DNA of 15,572 nt from Cellvibrionales bacterium UBA2618 (GCA_002339165.1 DDJS01000051.1:1-15572), one strand, 5' to 3'. Positions 1 through 7,818 are shown, counted from the first letter of the stretch. The notes: generated by a model not told the origin, from the sequence alone. Program-made: numbers and translations.

Positions 1-250
1 TGCTAAAGTTCACCACATAATCAATTCGCTCCGGCAATAATTCGCGGTGCGCGGGCAGATCACGCTAGCGTACCCAACGACAGTCGATAATACCCTCCGC
101 CACCTCCGGGTTGGTCGCGTCATCCTCACCATCCTAGGGCATTAAAAACTAGTGGGTGTTCTTGAGGTGTTTAATACCGTTGTGTCGAGTGGTGTGCCAA
201 GTCGACACCAACTTACCCTCGATGGTTAACTTTTCGACCTCCAAAACGAT
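1..250 (-). pseudogene. Decayed coding remnant, probably the C-terminal half of a NUDIX hydrolase
   Basis: Reading the minus strand from about position 250 to the window edge in one frame gives protein-like sequence (LEVEKLTIEGKLVSTWHTTR, then KHLKNTH, NPEVAEGIIDCRWV, LPERIDYVVNF). It is broken by three in-frame TAG codons. The pattern of a His/Lys-rich strand, an acidic loop, E-x-I-x-x-x-x-W-V and a later RDLP resembles the segment after the NUDIX box in some NUDIX hydrolases. The NUDIX box itself is not visible here, so the family call is tentative. The remnant may continue beyond position 1. The three stops make it non-functional whatever the family. Confidence 0.4.
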
Positions 251-315
251 ACAATTGCGCCTCGCAGTTAATCAAAACATATAGCTTGGTCAGCAGTAAG
301 CCCGTATCCATCTAC

Positions 316-546
316 CTATGTTCCCAGCGCGACACATTGTTCATAATCCCGGCACCAGTATTTGAACTCCGCAGCCGCAGGAATGCCAAGCGCGACAGCG
401 CGCGCATGCGCGGGCATGAGATGTTCGACAAATCGCTTGATGGTGGCGTCCGTTCCCCAGGTGTGGCGACCCTCAAAGACCCGCGCCATGTGAGATCTCT
501 CCTTGACCCAGCGCTGCTGTATCTTCAGTAGCTCGATCTGTAGACG
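316..546 (-). pseudogene. Polyphosphate kinase 2 (PPK2) remnant
   Basis: The minus strand from about 546 down to a stop at 316-318 reads LQIELLKIQQRWVKE, then VFEGRHTWGTDATIKRFVEH, then ARAVALGIP. This lines up with the conserved N-terminal PPK2 block (LQIELVKLQ-WVK, then FEGRDAAGKGGTIKR, then HLNPRGARVVAL). PPK2 enzymes transfer phosphate between polyphosphate and nucleotides. The remnant keeps the overall pattern, but the Walker A core has decayed: the Asp after FEGR is His and GKGG has become GTDA, so the P-loop Lys is lost. About 15 codons between WVK and the P-loop are shortened. No start codon in this frame lies nearby, and the rest of the kinase (Walker B and lid) is missing. It is a clear fossil, not a functional gene. 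Confidence 0.7.
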
Positions 547-752
547 ACCTTTGCTCGCTGATAATCGACCCCAGAATGACCCGTGTGGTGCGATTCTATG
601 GTTGTAAGTACTTTTGGCTTCATAGAACCGCTACAATGATGCTAAATAGCGGCTGGTTGTCCAAAATTATAAAATGTCTGTGGCATTATCATAAGACGCT
701 CGATTGAATCGGCCGCGCAGCAAAATAGACTGCACAGAGAGACTATTCATTT

Positions 753-1703
753 ATGATTAAAAAAACATTTAAAGTCGATTCTGACCAGCAGAATCTCGGC
801 GAATTACATTATTACGTATGGAAGCCTGCTGCGCCCAAGGGATGGCTGCATGTTATTCATGGTATGAGCGAACACGCCCAGCGCTATGCGCCGCTGGCGC
901 AGTACCTGAATGCCAATGGCTATTTAGTCACCGCCGACGATCATCGTGGCCATGGCCAAACGGGGGTTAGCTCCGGCGACCTCAACCACCTTGGCGATAC
1001 CGATAGTTGGGCGCAAATGCTCGATGACCAGTGGCAGTTGATTCGTTCGCTCGGCCGGCAATACGGCATGCAACCGGTTATTTTGGGCCACAGCATGGGC
1101 GCTGCGATGGCACTTGCGTTGGGCCAAAAATTTAGCGCAGAATTTCGACAAAACCTTCAGGGATTAGTACTTTCAGCCGCCAGCTATGCGCCCAGCGTGA
1201 GCTATAGAATAGCCGCTGCAATCGCTCGACTAGAACGCGCGCGAGTCGGCGCTCGCAAACCCAGCGAAGTGCTGCGCTACTTGTCGTTTGGAAGTTTTAA
1301 TCGTTTTTTTAAACCGGCGAGAACCGAGTCGGATTGGCTGTCAAGAGACCCACAACAAGTCGATAGTTATATTGCTGACCCACTTTGCGGCGGCACGCTT
1401 TCAACCCAGTCCTGGGTTGATTTTCTCGACGCCCTTGCGAGCCTTTTCAGCGCCGCCTCGCTGCGCGCTCTGGATGCCAGCAAGCCTCTGTTACTGATGT
1501 CTGGAGATCGGGATCCAGTCGGCGATCAGGGTAAGAGCTCGCGTGCTCTTCACCGCCAACTAAAAAAGGCCGGATTACGAGACCTAGAGATAGAGCTCTA
1601 CCCGGGCGCTCGACACGAAATTTTTAATGAACTCAACCGCGATGAAGTGCAGGCGACGCTACTAAAGTGGCTCGACCGGCGGATTTTAATGCCTGCCAGC
1701 TAA
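753..1703 (+). CDS. Alpha/beta hydrolase, lysophospholipase/monoacylglycerol lipase-like
   Basis: A 316-residue alpha/beta-hydrolase of the serine-aminopeptidase/Hydrolase_4 group (PldB or monoglyceride-lipase type). Visible marks are the oxyanion HGMSEHAQRY strand-loop at about 36-45, DHRGHG at 63-68, the nucleophile elbow GHSMGA with Ser114, the acid loop SGDRDPVG with Asp254, and the catalytic His288 in GARHEIFNE. The triad is complete and in the usual order, and the length is normal for the family. There is no signal peptide, so it is probably cytoplasmic. A GAGAG purine run lies about 10 bases before the ATG. It ends 3 bases before the stop of the convergent TetR gene. It could release an acid from an ester or lipid to feed the neighbouring CoA-ester operon, but this is inference and the substrate is unknown. 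Confidence 0.85.
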   Translation: MIKKTFKVDSDQQNLGELHYYVWKPAAPKGWLHVIHGMSEHAQRYAPLAQYLNANGYLVTADDHRGHGQTGVSSGDLNHLGDTDSWAQMLDDQWQLIRSLGRQYGMQPVILGHSMGAAMALALGQKFSAEFRQNLQGLVLSAASYAPSVSYRIAAAIARLERARVGARKPSEVLRYLSFGSFNRFFKPARTESDWLSRDPQQVDSYIADPLCGGTLSTQSWVDFLDALASLFSAASLRALDASKPLLLMSGDRDPVGDQGKSSRALHRQLKKAGLRDLEIELYPGARHEIFNELNRDEVQATLLKWLDRRILMPAS

Positions 1704-1706
1704 CCG

Positions 1707-2336
1707 CTAATCCAATAGACGCGTTTTCAAGGGCGCTACGAAACCGTTGACGGTGGTACAGAACAATCGGTGGGCAGCGTCCAAATCCAACTCATCGCTG
1801 AAGTAGGCAGACGAGCGCAATCCGATCATCAACGCATAGGTAATTTCAGCTAACTGGCCAATTTCGTCATCACTTTGATCGCCGCCCATACCCGCAGTAG
1901 CCGCTATGATCCCGGCCAACTGGGTTTTAAATCGCTGATCAAATTTCGCTTTAGTCTCAAGCAGCGTGGGATCGTTGACCGCAGCGCCAAAACACTCCAA
2001 CATAAAACCAATTTCTTGTTTGGTGCTCGCTTCGCTCTTGAACCAAAAATCCGCGAGCATAGCCAATTGGCGATCGGCAGGATTCGACGTGATACTTACT
2101 ATATTATCTAAAAATATCACCGAAACATTGGCAAAGTACTGCTCTAGTATCGCCTCTTTGCCTTTAAAGTAATACAGTAAATGGCTCGCTGACATTCCCG
2201 CTTTCTGAGCGATGTCAGCTAACGTAGTTTTTACATATCCCTTGCGTAAGATACAGTCGTGGAGCGATCGAAAGATGAGTCTTCGCCGCTGGTCGCCCCG
2301 CGAGGGCGCCACCTTCAATGATTCCATCAAGTACAT
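1707..2336 (-). CDS. TetR/AcrR family transcriptional regulator
   Basis: A 209-residue protein of typical TetR length. The N-terminal DNA-binding domain spans about residues 17-65, with the helix-turn-helix in TLADIAQKAGMSASHLLYYF followed by KGKEAIL, the canonical TetR signature. The C-terminal ligand-binding and dimerisation domain (about 75-205) is variable and gives no ligand clue. An AGAGG sequence (minus strand of 2342-2346) sits 5 bases before the chosen ATG; a second in-frame ATG at 2327 is possible. The gene is divergent from the eight-gene catabolic operon, with a 188-base gap containing a palindrome. The simplest model is local repression of that operon and itself, relieved by a pathway CoA ester. 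The ligand and targets are inferred. Confidence 0.9.
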   Translation of the reverse strand: MYLMESLKVAPSRGDQRRRLIFRSLHDCILRKGYVKTTLADIAQKAGMSASHLLYYFKGKEAILEQYFANVSVIFLDNIVSITSNPADRQLAMLADFWFKSEASTKQEIGFMLECFGAAVNDPTLLETKAKFDQRFKTQLAGIIAATAGMGGDQSDDEIGQLAEITYALMIGLRSSAYFSDELDLDAAHRLFCTTVNGFVAPLKTRLLD

Positions 2337-2455
2337 CCATACCTCTAAAATTCAGCGCCGATAGTAACACCATCCCCCCGAGTCTAAAAGTCAAATACCA
2401 AATCGACGGCTTAATCTATAAGCTATTACCGGCCAAAGTAAGAACGCAGAGAGTA

Positions 2456-2470
2456 TTGAATTTTATTCAA
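2456..2470. promoter_or_regulatory. Candidate TetR operator palindrome
   Basis: A perfect inverted repeat, TTGAAT-TTT-ATTCAA (6-base arms, 3-base centre), lies in the divergent intergenic region. It is about 55 bases before the SDR start and 120 bases before the tetR start. Its size and place fit a TetR-family operator controlling the operon promoter. The surrounding DNA is AT-rich, so chance occurrence is possible. I could not identify convincing -35/-10 boxes. Confidence 0.4.
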
Positions 2471-2524
2471 ATTTCAAATAAGATTGCCGTTGAGTGGTTA
2501 GTCCTACAGGGGCGCTAAAAAGTT

Positions 2525-3334
2525 ATGAAAATCGACGGATTTTGTTTTGTAATTACAGGAGCTGGCAACGGTATTGGTGAGGGAACAGCCATACTGGCGG
2601 CGGATTATGGTGCAAAGATCGTCGTTTCAGATACCGACGACACCAACGGCAAGCGCGTGGCACACATGATTTGCGAACGCGGCGGCGAAGCGGTTTACCA
2701 ACACTGCGACGTTTCCGATGAAGACCAAGTCGCCGACTTGATGGCATTTGCCAATGCGACCTATGGCGGTATCGACGTCTTGCACAATAATGCTGGAATT
2801 CACGAGAGTATTATTAGCGATCAACTCAGCCTCGAGCAGATGCCAACCTCGGTATTCAACAAAGTTATGGCGGTTAACTTAACTGGCGCTTGGCTGTGTG
2901 CAAAATATGCATTGCCCTATCTACGCGCCAGCGCAAATGCGTCAATTATTAATTCTGCCTCCGTCAGTTCGATCTCGGGTTATCAAAATTGTGTCGCCTA
3001 TGGGGCCAGCAAAGGCGGGGTCATGCAGCTCACCAAAATGCTCGCCGTGGATTTGGCCGCTGACAATATTCGGGTTAATTGCTACTGCCCAGGGTCGGTG
3101 CATACGCAAATGGTAGACAACTATTTGAAAGCAGCAGAAGATCCTGAACTGATGCTCAATTCTATGACTAAAACACACCTCATACCACGCATGGGCACAC
3201 CCAAAGATGTTGCCGAGTTGGTATGCTTTTTGGCCAGTCCGCAATCGCAATTTGTCAATGGCGTTGCATGGCTTATCGACGGCGGTTCGCTGGCATGGCG
3301 CGGCACCTCAGATCAACTCGGCATGGAGACCTAA
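2525..3334 (+). CDS. SDR family NAD(P)-dependent oxidoreductase
   Basis: A classical short-chain dehydrogenase/reductase of 269 residues. The Rossmann glycine motif TGAGNGIG is at 11-18. Asp36 at the end of beta-2 (VVSD) predicts NAD(H) rather than NADP(H). NNAG is at 88-91, and the catalytic set is Ser146, Tyr159 and Lys163 (YGASK). The C-terminal substrate part ends with the usual NGVAWLIDGGSLAW pattern. It would interconvert an alcohol and a ketone; the substrate is not readable. It is the first gene of the operon and is followed after one base by the SnoaL-like gene. The nearest Shine-Dalgarno candidate, AGGGG at 2508-2512, is 12 bases from the ATG, which is rather far. In this context it could oxidise a hydroxyl group formed by the hydratase or the Rieske oxygenase product. 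Confidence 0.92.
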   Translation: MKIDGFCFVITGAGNGIGEGTAILAADYGAKIVVSDTDDTNGKRVAHMICERGGEAVYQHCDVSDEDQVADLMAFANATYGGIDVLHNNAGIHESIISDQLSLEQMPTSVFNKVMAVNLTGAWLCAKYALPYLRASANASIINSASVSSISGYQNCVAYGASKGGVMQLTKMLAVDLAADNIRVNCYCPGSVHTQMVDNYLKAAEDPELMLNSMTKTHLIPRMGTPKDVAELVCFLASPQSQFVNGVAWLIDGGSLAWRGTSDQLGMET

Positions 3335-3335
3335 C

Positions 3336-3767
3336 ATGACAGAACTCAAACAACCTACCGTCACAGAGAAATTAGAAATTAGCGAACTGCTATCCAAGTC
3401 AGCCTATGCGCTCGATCATCGAGAAATAGACCTTTTGGAAAGTTGCTTTGCAGTCGAAGCGACTTTTACACTGCGCATCGCTGATGGCGACCTTATTGGT
3501 CCCTTTGAACCGCGCACCGGCATTATGCAATTGATGACAGATTCCATGGAGCGACAAACCGATCAGCGCAGACACGTCATTTCTAACGTGTTCTTTCAAG
3601 GCCAAGAGTCAGGCGGCTTTGCGGTGCAATCAAATTTAACCTTACTGGCCACTGAAGACGACCAGATACAGCTTGTCTCCGCAGGTATCTACACAGACGT
3701 TGTCGCCTGTATAGACGGGCAGTGGCAGTTTGTTCGCCGTCACCTCCATCTCGACAAGGCGTATTGA
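3336..3767 (+). CDS. SnoaL/NTF2-like protein (dehydratase/isomerase or oxygenase beta-like)
   Basis: 143 residues with an NTF2-like cone fold of the SnoaL_4 type. Typical marks are the N-terminal helix ISELLSKSAYALDHREIDLL, the QRRHVISN strand at about 77-84, and the C-terminal GQWQFVRRHLHLD. The start is set at 3336 because GGAG (3325-3328) lies 7 bases upstream and the ATG follows the SDR stop by one base; an upstream in-frame extension would run through the SDR. Tyr24, Asp27 and His80 sit where related dehydratases (scytalone dehydratase, BaiE bile-acid dehydratase) keep catalytic Tyr/Asp/His. The same fold also serves as the beta subunit of ring-hydroxylating oxygenases, and this operon has an alpha subunit. 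Both roles are possible, and the sequence alone does not decide. Confidence 0.82.
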   Translation: MTELKQPTVTEKLEISELLSKSAYALDHREIDLLESCFAVEATFTLRIADGDLIGPFEPRTGIMQLMTDSMERQTDQRRHVISNVFFQGQESGGFAVQSNLTLLATEDDQIQLVSAGIYTDVVACIDGQWQFVRRHLHLDKAY

Positions 3768-3769
3768 GC

Positions 3770-5308
3770 TTGAATATAGGTACAATTCCACTGAAGTCAG
3801 CGCTGCGAGCGCCGACTAGCGAGGCATTGGTGGATATTCCTAACCAGCGTAGGATCGATTTTGCCTCGCTAGAAAATCGTGTCTGTCGACTGGCTAATGG
3901 TCTTTCCGACAGGTGCCATGCGGTCAAAGGCGACCGCGTGGCGGTGCTATCGAAAAATTGTATCGAGTACATGGAAATTTTCTTTGCATGCGCCAGAGTC
4001 GGGCTTATCATTCAACCGCTCAACTGGCGCCTTGGCGACGACGAACTTACCCTTATCGTCGAAGATGGCAGTCCCAAAGTACTCATACATTCTGGCGAAT
4101 ATACCTCATTAAAACAACAGCTTAAAAAAACCACTGCAGTAGATCACTGGTTATCTTTTGGTCACGAAAGCGACGGCTCTTATGAAACTCTGCTGTCTCA
4201 ATCGAACGCAACGGAACCCAGCATTTCGGCACAGATAGGCGACGATGACCCGGTCATGATTCTCTATACTGGCGGCACCACGGGTAAATCAAAGGGCGCA
4301 CTGCACAGCCATAAATCGATCTACATGGGCATGCTCAATCAAACTGTAGCAGAGCGAGTTGTGCCGAGCGACGTGTACATGCTGACCGGACAAATGTTCC
4401 ACATTCCTATCGCACTAGCAATTAACTATATGGCGCATGGCTGCCCCGTCGTGTTGATTAACTTTGACGCTAAGCTAGCGCTCGAAGTGATAGAAAAAGA
4501 GCGTGTGACCGCCTTCTTGGGTATCACCACCATGCTCAATTGGATGATGGCTGTAGAAAATTTTGAACAGTACGATATCAGTAGCCTACGCAACATTCAG
4601 TACGGTGGAGGCCCGATGCCAGCGACAGTGGTAGCGGCGGCGCTCAAAGCCTTCCCGTGCAATTTGATTCAAGGTTATGGTCAGACAGAGGGCATGACCA
4701 TGAGCTTCCTGTCCCAAGAGGACCACATCAAGGCAGTCGCCGGCGAGCATCCAGAGCGTCTCGCATCCTGCGGCCGCGAGGGTTTTGTCACCAGTATTCG
4801 TCTGGTCGACGAGCATGGAGAACTGGTGCCGCGAGATGGCGTGACCCACGGCGAGATCATTATCAAATCTGAGGCTAATATGCTCAGCTATTGGCAACGC
4901 CCCGACCAAACCGCCGAAACCCTCCGCGACGGCTGGATGTGGAGTGGCGATATTGCCGTTTGGGATGAGGCTGGCTACATTTACATCGTTGATCGCGCCA
5001 AGGATATGATCATCTCTGGCGGAGAAAATATTTTCAGTGTTCAAGTGGAGGCTGCGATCCATAAGCATCCAGCAGTTCTAGAATCAGCGGTGATTGGCAT
5101 CCCCAGTGAAGAATGGGGCGAAGCCGTGCATGCGGTAGTGGTTTTAAAACCCGGCTCTACTGCCTCTGCCGACGACATCATCACTGCCGCCAAACAAAAC
5201 TTGGCATCATATCAAAAGCCGCGTTCGGTAGAATTTGTCGATAGTCTGCCCAAAGCACCGACGGGCAAGATATTAAAGCGCAACTTGCGCGATCCATACT
5301 GGAAATAG
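3770..5308 (+). CDS. Acyl-CoA synthetase (AMP-forming, ANL superfamily), TTG start
   Basis: A 512-residue acid:CoA ligase that activates a carboxylate through an acyl-AMP to a CoA thioester. Motifs, numbered from the TTG, are the ATP-binding loop YTGGTTGKSKGA from 166, GYGQTEG (302-308), WSGD (391-394), the hinge region RAKD (409-412) with ISGGENIFS, and PTGKILKR (497-504) carrying the adenylation Lys500. The TTG at 3770 is preferred because it follows the previous stop by 2 bases, has AAGG at 3756-3759 ten bases upstream, and gives the family-typical opening (x-NIGTIPLKSALRAP). An ATG at 3722 would overlap the SnoaL gene by 46 bases and add 16 unrelated residues. The family includes medium/long-chain fatty-acid and steroid-side-chain ligases. 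It is probably the entry step of the operon's pathway. Confidence 0.92.
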   Translation: MNIGTIPLKSALRAPTSEALVDIPNQRRIDFASLENRVCRLANGLSDRCHAVKGDRVAVLSKNCIEYMEIFFACARVGLIIQPLNWRLGDDELTLIVEDGSPKVLIHSGEYTSLKQQLKKTTAVDHWLSFGHESDGSYETLLSQSNATEPSISAQIGDDDPVMILYTGGTTGKSKGALHSHKSIYMGMLNQTVAERVVPSDVYMLTGQMFHIPIALAINYMAHGCPVVLINFDAKLALEVIEKERVTAFLGITTMLNWMMAVENFEQYDISSLRNIQYGGGPMPATVVAAALKAFPCNLIQGYGQTEGMTMSFLSQEDHIKAVAGEHPERLASCGREGFVTSIRLVDEHGELVPRDGVTHGEIIIKSEANMLSYWQRPDQTAETLRDGWMWSGDIAVWDEAGYIYIVDRAKDMIISGGENIFSVQVEAAIHKHPAVLESAVIGIPSEEWGEAVHAVVVLKPGSTASADDIITAAKQNLASYQKPRSVEFVDSLPKAPTGKILKRNLRDPYWK

Positions 5309-5322
5309 AGTAATAGATAACT

Positions 5323-5778
5323 ATGAGTAGCCTACTAAGTGATGAATTGATGAGCGCCGTTGGGCGAACCAGCGAACCGCATCGAGAAATTGTTACGCGA
5401 AGGGATATTCGCAAATATGCGATCGCCACAGATAGTCGACAAGCCAAGTACTTATCCGGAGACGAGGCGCCTCCGATGTTTCACGTCTCGCTATTTTGGG
5501 ATGTGGTACCCCTCGATGAACTGAGTCCTGATGGCGTGTCGATAGACAGTCTACTACCCACGTTCCCACTAAAAAAAGCGATGGCGGGCGGCCTTAAAAT
5601 TGACTATTTCAGAACCATTAGACCAGGCGACTGGTTGACCGCAACACGCACTCTGAGCGCAATTTATGAGAAGGCAGGTCGCTCCGGCGCACTGATATTT
5701 TACGAGGTAGTGATGGACATAATGGACGACGAAAGTCGTCTAGTTATCCGCGAAAAAACTACCCGTATATTAAGGTAA
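5323..5778 (+). CDS. MaoC/FAS1-like dehydratase subunit, N-terminal-type hotdog
   Basis: A 151-residue single-hotdog protein of the MaoC_dehydrat_N (FAS1-like dehydratase) group. Visible marks are DIRKYAIAT at about 28-36, the EAPPMF loop at 48-53, and the hotdog helix/strand MAGGLKIDYFRTIRPGDWLTA (about 87-107) followed by YEKAGRSGALIFYEV. This half usually lacks the hydratase-2 catalytic His/Asp pair, and I do not see that pair here. It normally works as a heterodimer or fusion with a C-terminal-type hotdog, which is exactly the next gene, 7 bases downstream. Together they should hydrate an enoyl-CoA to a 3-hydroxyacyl-CoA (R-hydratase type), as in HTD2-like hydratases and the ChsH1/ChsH2 steroid enzymes. 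The substrate is unassigned. Confidence 0.85.
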   Translation: MSSLLSDELMSAVGRTSEPHREIVTRRDIRKYAIATDSRQAKYLSGDEAPPMFHVSLFWDVVPLDELSPDGVSIDSLLPTFPLKKAMAGGLKIDYFRTIRPGDWLTATRTLSAIYEKAGRSGALIFYEVVMDIMDDESRLVIREKTTRILR

Positions 5779-5785
5779 CAAGCAC

Positions 5786-6214
5786 ATGCCAACAGCACAT
5801 CCAGCGTTAGAATTAGACCAGTTAAAGGTTGGCGATAGCCTCCCCCAACGGACATTTACGCCAGACAACAAGCAACTATTTCTCTACAACGCCGTGTTGT
5901 GGAATGCCCATCGTATACATTTTGATCACCCCTATGCCATGGAAGTGGAAGAGTATCCGGGTTTGGTCATTGCTGGGCCACTGCTTGGAGACTGGATGCA
6001 TCAGTGCATTGAGGAGTGGTTAGGATCCAGCGGGCGGCTAATGTCCATCGAATACTCCAACCGCAGCGCATCCTATATCGGCGAATCGCTTTCATCGGGG
6101 GGCGTTATTACGCAGATCGATAAGGCAAACCGACAGGTTACGCTGGAAGTTTTTATTACCAACGAACAGGGCGATATCATTGCGCCCGGCGTCGCCACGG
6201 TAGAATTAACGTGA
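5786..6214 (+). CDS. MaoC-like hydratase subunit, C-terminal-type hotdog (catalytic)
   Basis: 142 residues. The defining segment is WNAHRIHFDHPYA at about 39-51, the hydratase motif of HTD2/mesaconyl-CoA-hydratase-like proteins, with His42, His45 and Asp47 as candidate active-site residues. It is followed by YPGLVIAGPLLGDWM, the family's hot-dog helix. The protein is only one hotdog long, whereas many relatives carry both hotdogs in one chain of about 280 residues, so the 5323-5778 product is its natural partner. The AAGG overlapping the previous stop acts as ribosome binding site, suggesting translational coupling. Predicted reaction: reversible hydration of a 2-enoyl-CoA made from the ligase product. 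Confidence 0.85.
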   Translation: MPTAHPALELDQLKVGDSLPQRTFTPDNKQLFLYNAVLWNAHRIHFDHPYAMEVEEYPGLVIAGPLLGDWMHQCIEEWLGSSGRLMSIEYSNRSASYIGESLSSGGVITQIDKANRQVTLEVFITNEQGDIIAPGVATVELT

Positions 6215-6243
6215 TCAGCGCATCACCGCGGAGCAGCCTCTAA

Positions 6244-7416
6244 ATGACCACGCTACGAGGAAAAGTTGCCATCATTGGCGCCGCTGACACCGAGGTAGGA
6301 ATTGTACCCAATATAGGTGCTACCGACCTGTGCGTGCGCGCTGCGCTCTCGGCGATGCGCGATGCGGGTATTAACAAAGACCAAATAGACGGTCTGATTA
6401 CCTGCGATTCGATGGCTGAACCGATTATGTACCATGCTGAGGCCATCGCCGAATATCTGCAAATATTCCCTCGCTATTGCATGTCAGTGGGCACAGGCGG
6501 AGGTACCACTTTTTCCATTATGCACCATGCCGCGTCGGCGATAGCGACCGGTATGGCGGATACTATTTTGATCGCTATGGCGGATAGTCTGCGCAGTGGT
6601 TTGACCCGCGAACAAGCCATGCTGATGCAGTCATCCACCGGGCATCCCCAGTTCGAACAACCCTATGGCCCCTCGGTACCCGCTTACTACGCCTTGATCG
6701 GTCAGGCACACGCTGCCAAATACGGCACCACAGCCGAACACCTTGCCAGCGTCGCGGTCGCCTGCCGCAAACACGCTGCACTCAACCCAACGGCACAGAT
6801 GCGTGATCCAATCACTATCGAGGACGTGATTACGTCGCGTATGATCGCCGATCCGCTTCACTTACTCGACTGCTCCTTGGTCTCTGACGGCGGTTCAGCA
6901 GTGATTCTGACATCTGCCGAACGTGCCAAGGATTTTGCCCAACGCCCGGTGTATATGTTGGGTGTTGGCGAAGGCCACAGCCACGAACACATCAGCCAAG
7001 CGCAGAGCTTAACCACATCTGCTGCGTTAGAATCGGGCCAGAGAGCTTATCAAATGGCAGGGCTGACAGCAGCGGATATGGATTTTGCACAACTCTACGA
7101 TTGCTTCACACCGACAGTGATTGTCGAGCTAGAAGATCTTGGCTTCTGCGCCAAGGGCGAGGGCGGCCCATTTGCCGCGTCTGGCGCGATCGAACTGGGT
7201 GGCAGTTTGCCTATCAACACCCATGGTGGGATGCTATCCCACTGTCATCCCGGAAACCCTGGATCAATGTTCGCGCTGACCGAGAGCGTGTTTCAGTTGC
7301 GCGGCAGCGTCGCGCCCGAGCGGCAAGTAAAAGGGGCCGAGGTTGCCATGGTGCATGCTCAAGGGGGCATTATGTCCAGCCACACCAGCCTAATTCTCGG
7401 CAATGAGGTCAACTGA
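6244..7416 (+). CDS. Thiolase-fold protein of lipid-transfer/Ltp2 type, probable acyl-CoA aldolase
   Basis: 390 residues of thiolase superfamily sequence, SCP2-thiolase/lipid-transfer branch. The nucleophile loop, which holds Cys in true thiolases, reads SVGTGGGTTFS (81-91), with no Cys. The C-terminal second Cys loop reads HAQGGIMSSH (371-380), also without Cys. Retained family marks are YDCFT (285-289), ELEDLGFCAKGE (295-306), NTHGG (325-329) and HCHPG (333-337). Loss of both cysteines argues against thiolysis. Ltp2-type relatives with this architecture, paired with a DUF35 protein, act as retro-aldolases on hydroxyacyl-CoA esters. The DUF35 gene begins 2 bases after this stop, and the hydratase pair lies immediately upstream, which matches the steroid side-chain gene set. 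The exact substrate is unknown. GGAG (6230-6233) lies 10 bases before the ATG. Confidence 0.9.
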   Translation: MTTLRGKVAIIGAADTEVGIVPNIGATDLCVRAALSAMRDAGINKDQIDGLITCDSMAEPIMYHAEAIAEYLQIFPRYCMSVGTGGGTTFSIMHHAASAIATGMADTILIAMADSLRSGLTREQAMLMQSSTGHPQFEQPYGPSVPAYYALIGQAHAAKYGTTAEHLASVAVACRKHAALNPTAQMRDPITIEDVITSRMIADPLHLLDCSLVSDGGSAVILTSAERAKDFAQRPVYMLGVGEGHSHEHISQAQSLTTSAALESGQRAYQMAGLTAADMDFAQLYDCFTPTVIVELEDLGFCAKGEGGPFAASGAIELGGSLPINTHGGMLSHCHPGNPGSMFALTESVFQLRGSVAPERQVKGAEVAMVHAQGGIMSSHTSLILGNEVN

Positions 7417-7418
7417 GC

Positions 7419-7811
7419 ATGGAAAAAATACTACCGCCGATCAACGCCATTAGCCAACCCTATTGGGATGGCTGCCGACAGGGTGTGTTGCGCGTCCAGC
7501 GCTGCATAACATGTGATCATCTGCAGCTCTATCCGAGAATATTCTGTACCCAGTGCACGGGTGAAGATCTTGATTGGATCGACGTCAGTGGCAAGGGTAC
7601 AATTGCTAGCTATACCGTGGTTACACGCGCAATATCCAAGGCATACAGCGCGCCTTATGTGGTATCTCTAATCGATCTCGACGAGGGCCCACGCATGATG
7701 AGTTCGATTGTCCACTGCGACGGCACTCGATTAGAGGTTGGAATGTCTGTCGAGGTCGCTTTTGAATCTTGGTCAGAAACGATTATGATGCCGGTATTCA
7801 AAGTACTTTAG
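7419..7811 (+). CDS. DUF35 OB-fold protein with N-terminal zinc ribbon
   Basis: 130 residues. A rubredoxin-like zinc ribbon is formed by Cys29, Cys32, Cys43 and Cys46 (CITC, then CTQC). It is followed by the OB-fold domain with GKGTIASYTVVTR (58-70), PYVVSLIDLDEGPRMMSS and a C-terminal strand VEVAFE. This is a textbook DUF35 protein. Such proteins bind thiolase-fold partners and form part of the CoA-substrate channel; in the Ltp2-ChsH2 aldolase the DUF35 part is needed for activity. Here DUF35 is a separate chain, not fused to a MaoC domain. Its start follows the previous stop by 2 bases, with GAGG (7405-7408) inside the end of the upstream gene, so stoichiometric co-translation is likely. 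Confidence 0.92.
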   Translation: MEKILPPINAISQPYWDGCRQGVLRVQRCITCDHLQLYPRIFCTQCTGEDLDWIDVSGKGTIASYTVVTRAISKAYSAPYVVSLIDLDEGPRMMSSIVHCDGTRLEVGMSVEVAFESWSETIMMPVFKVL

Positions 7812-7818
7812 CGAGTAC

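Noticed and set aside
286..531. Plus-strand open frame of 81 codons
   Set aside because: It is antisense to the PPK2 remnant, which has family-like sequence on the minus strand; no ribosome binding site.
3722..3769. Upstream ATG start for the acyl-CoA ligase
   Set aside because: It overlaps the SnoaL gene by 46 bases and adds 16 residues unlike the family; the TTG at 3770 fits spacing and ribosome binding site better.
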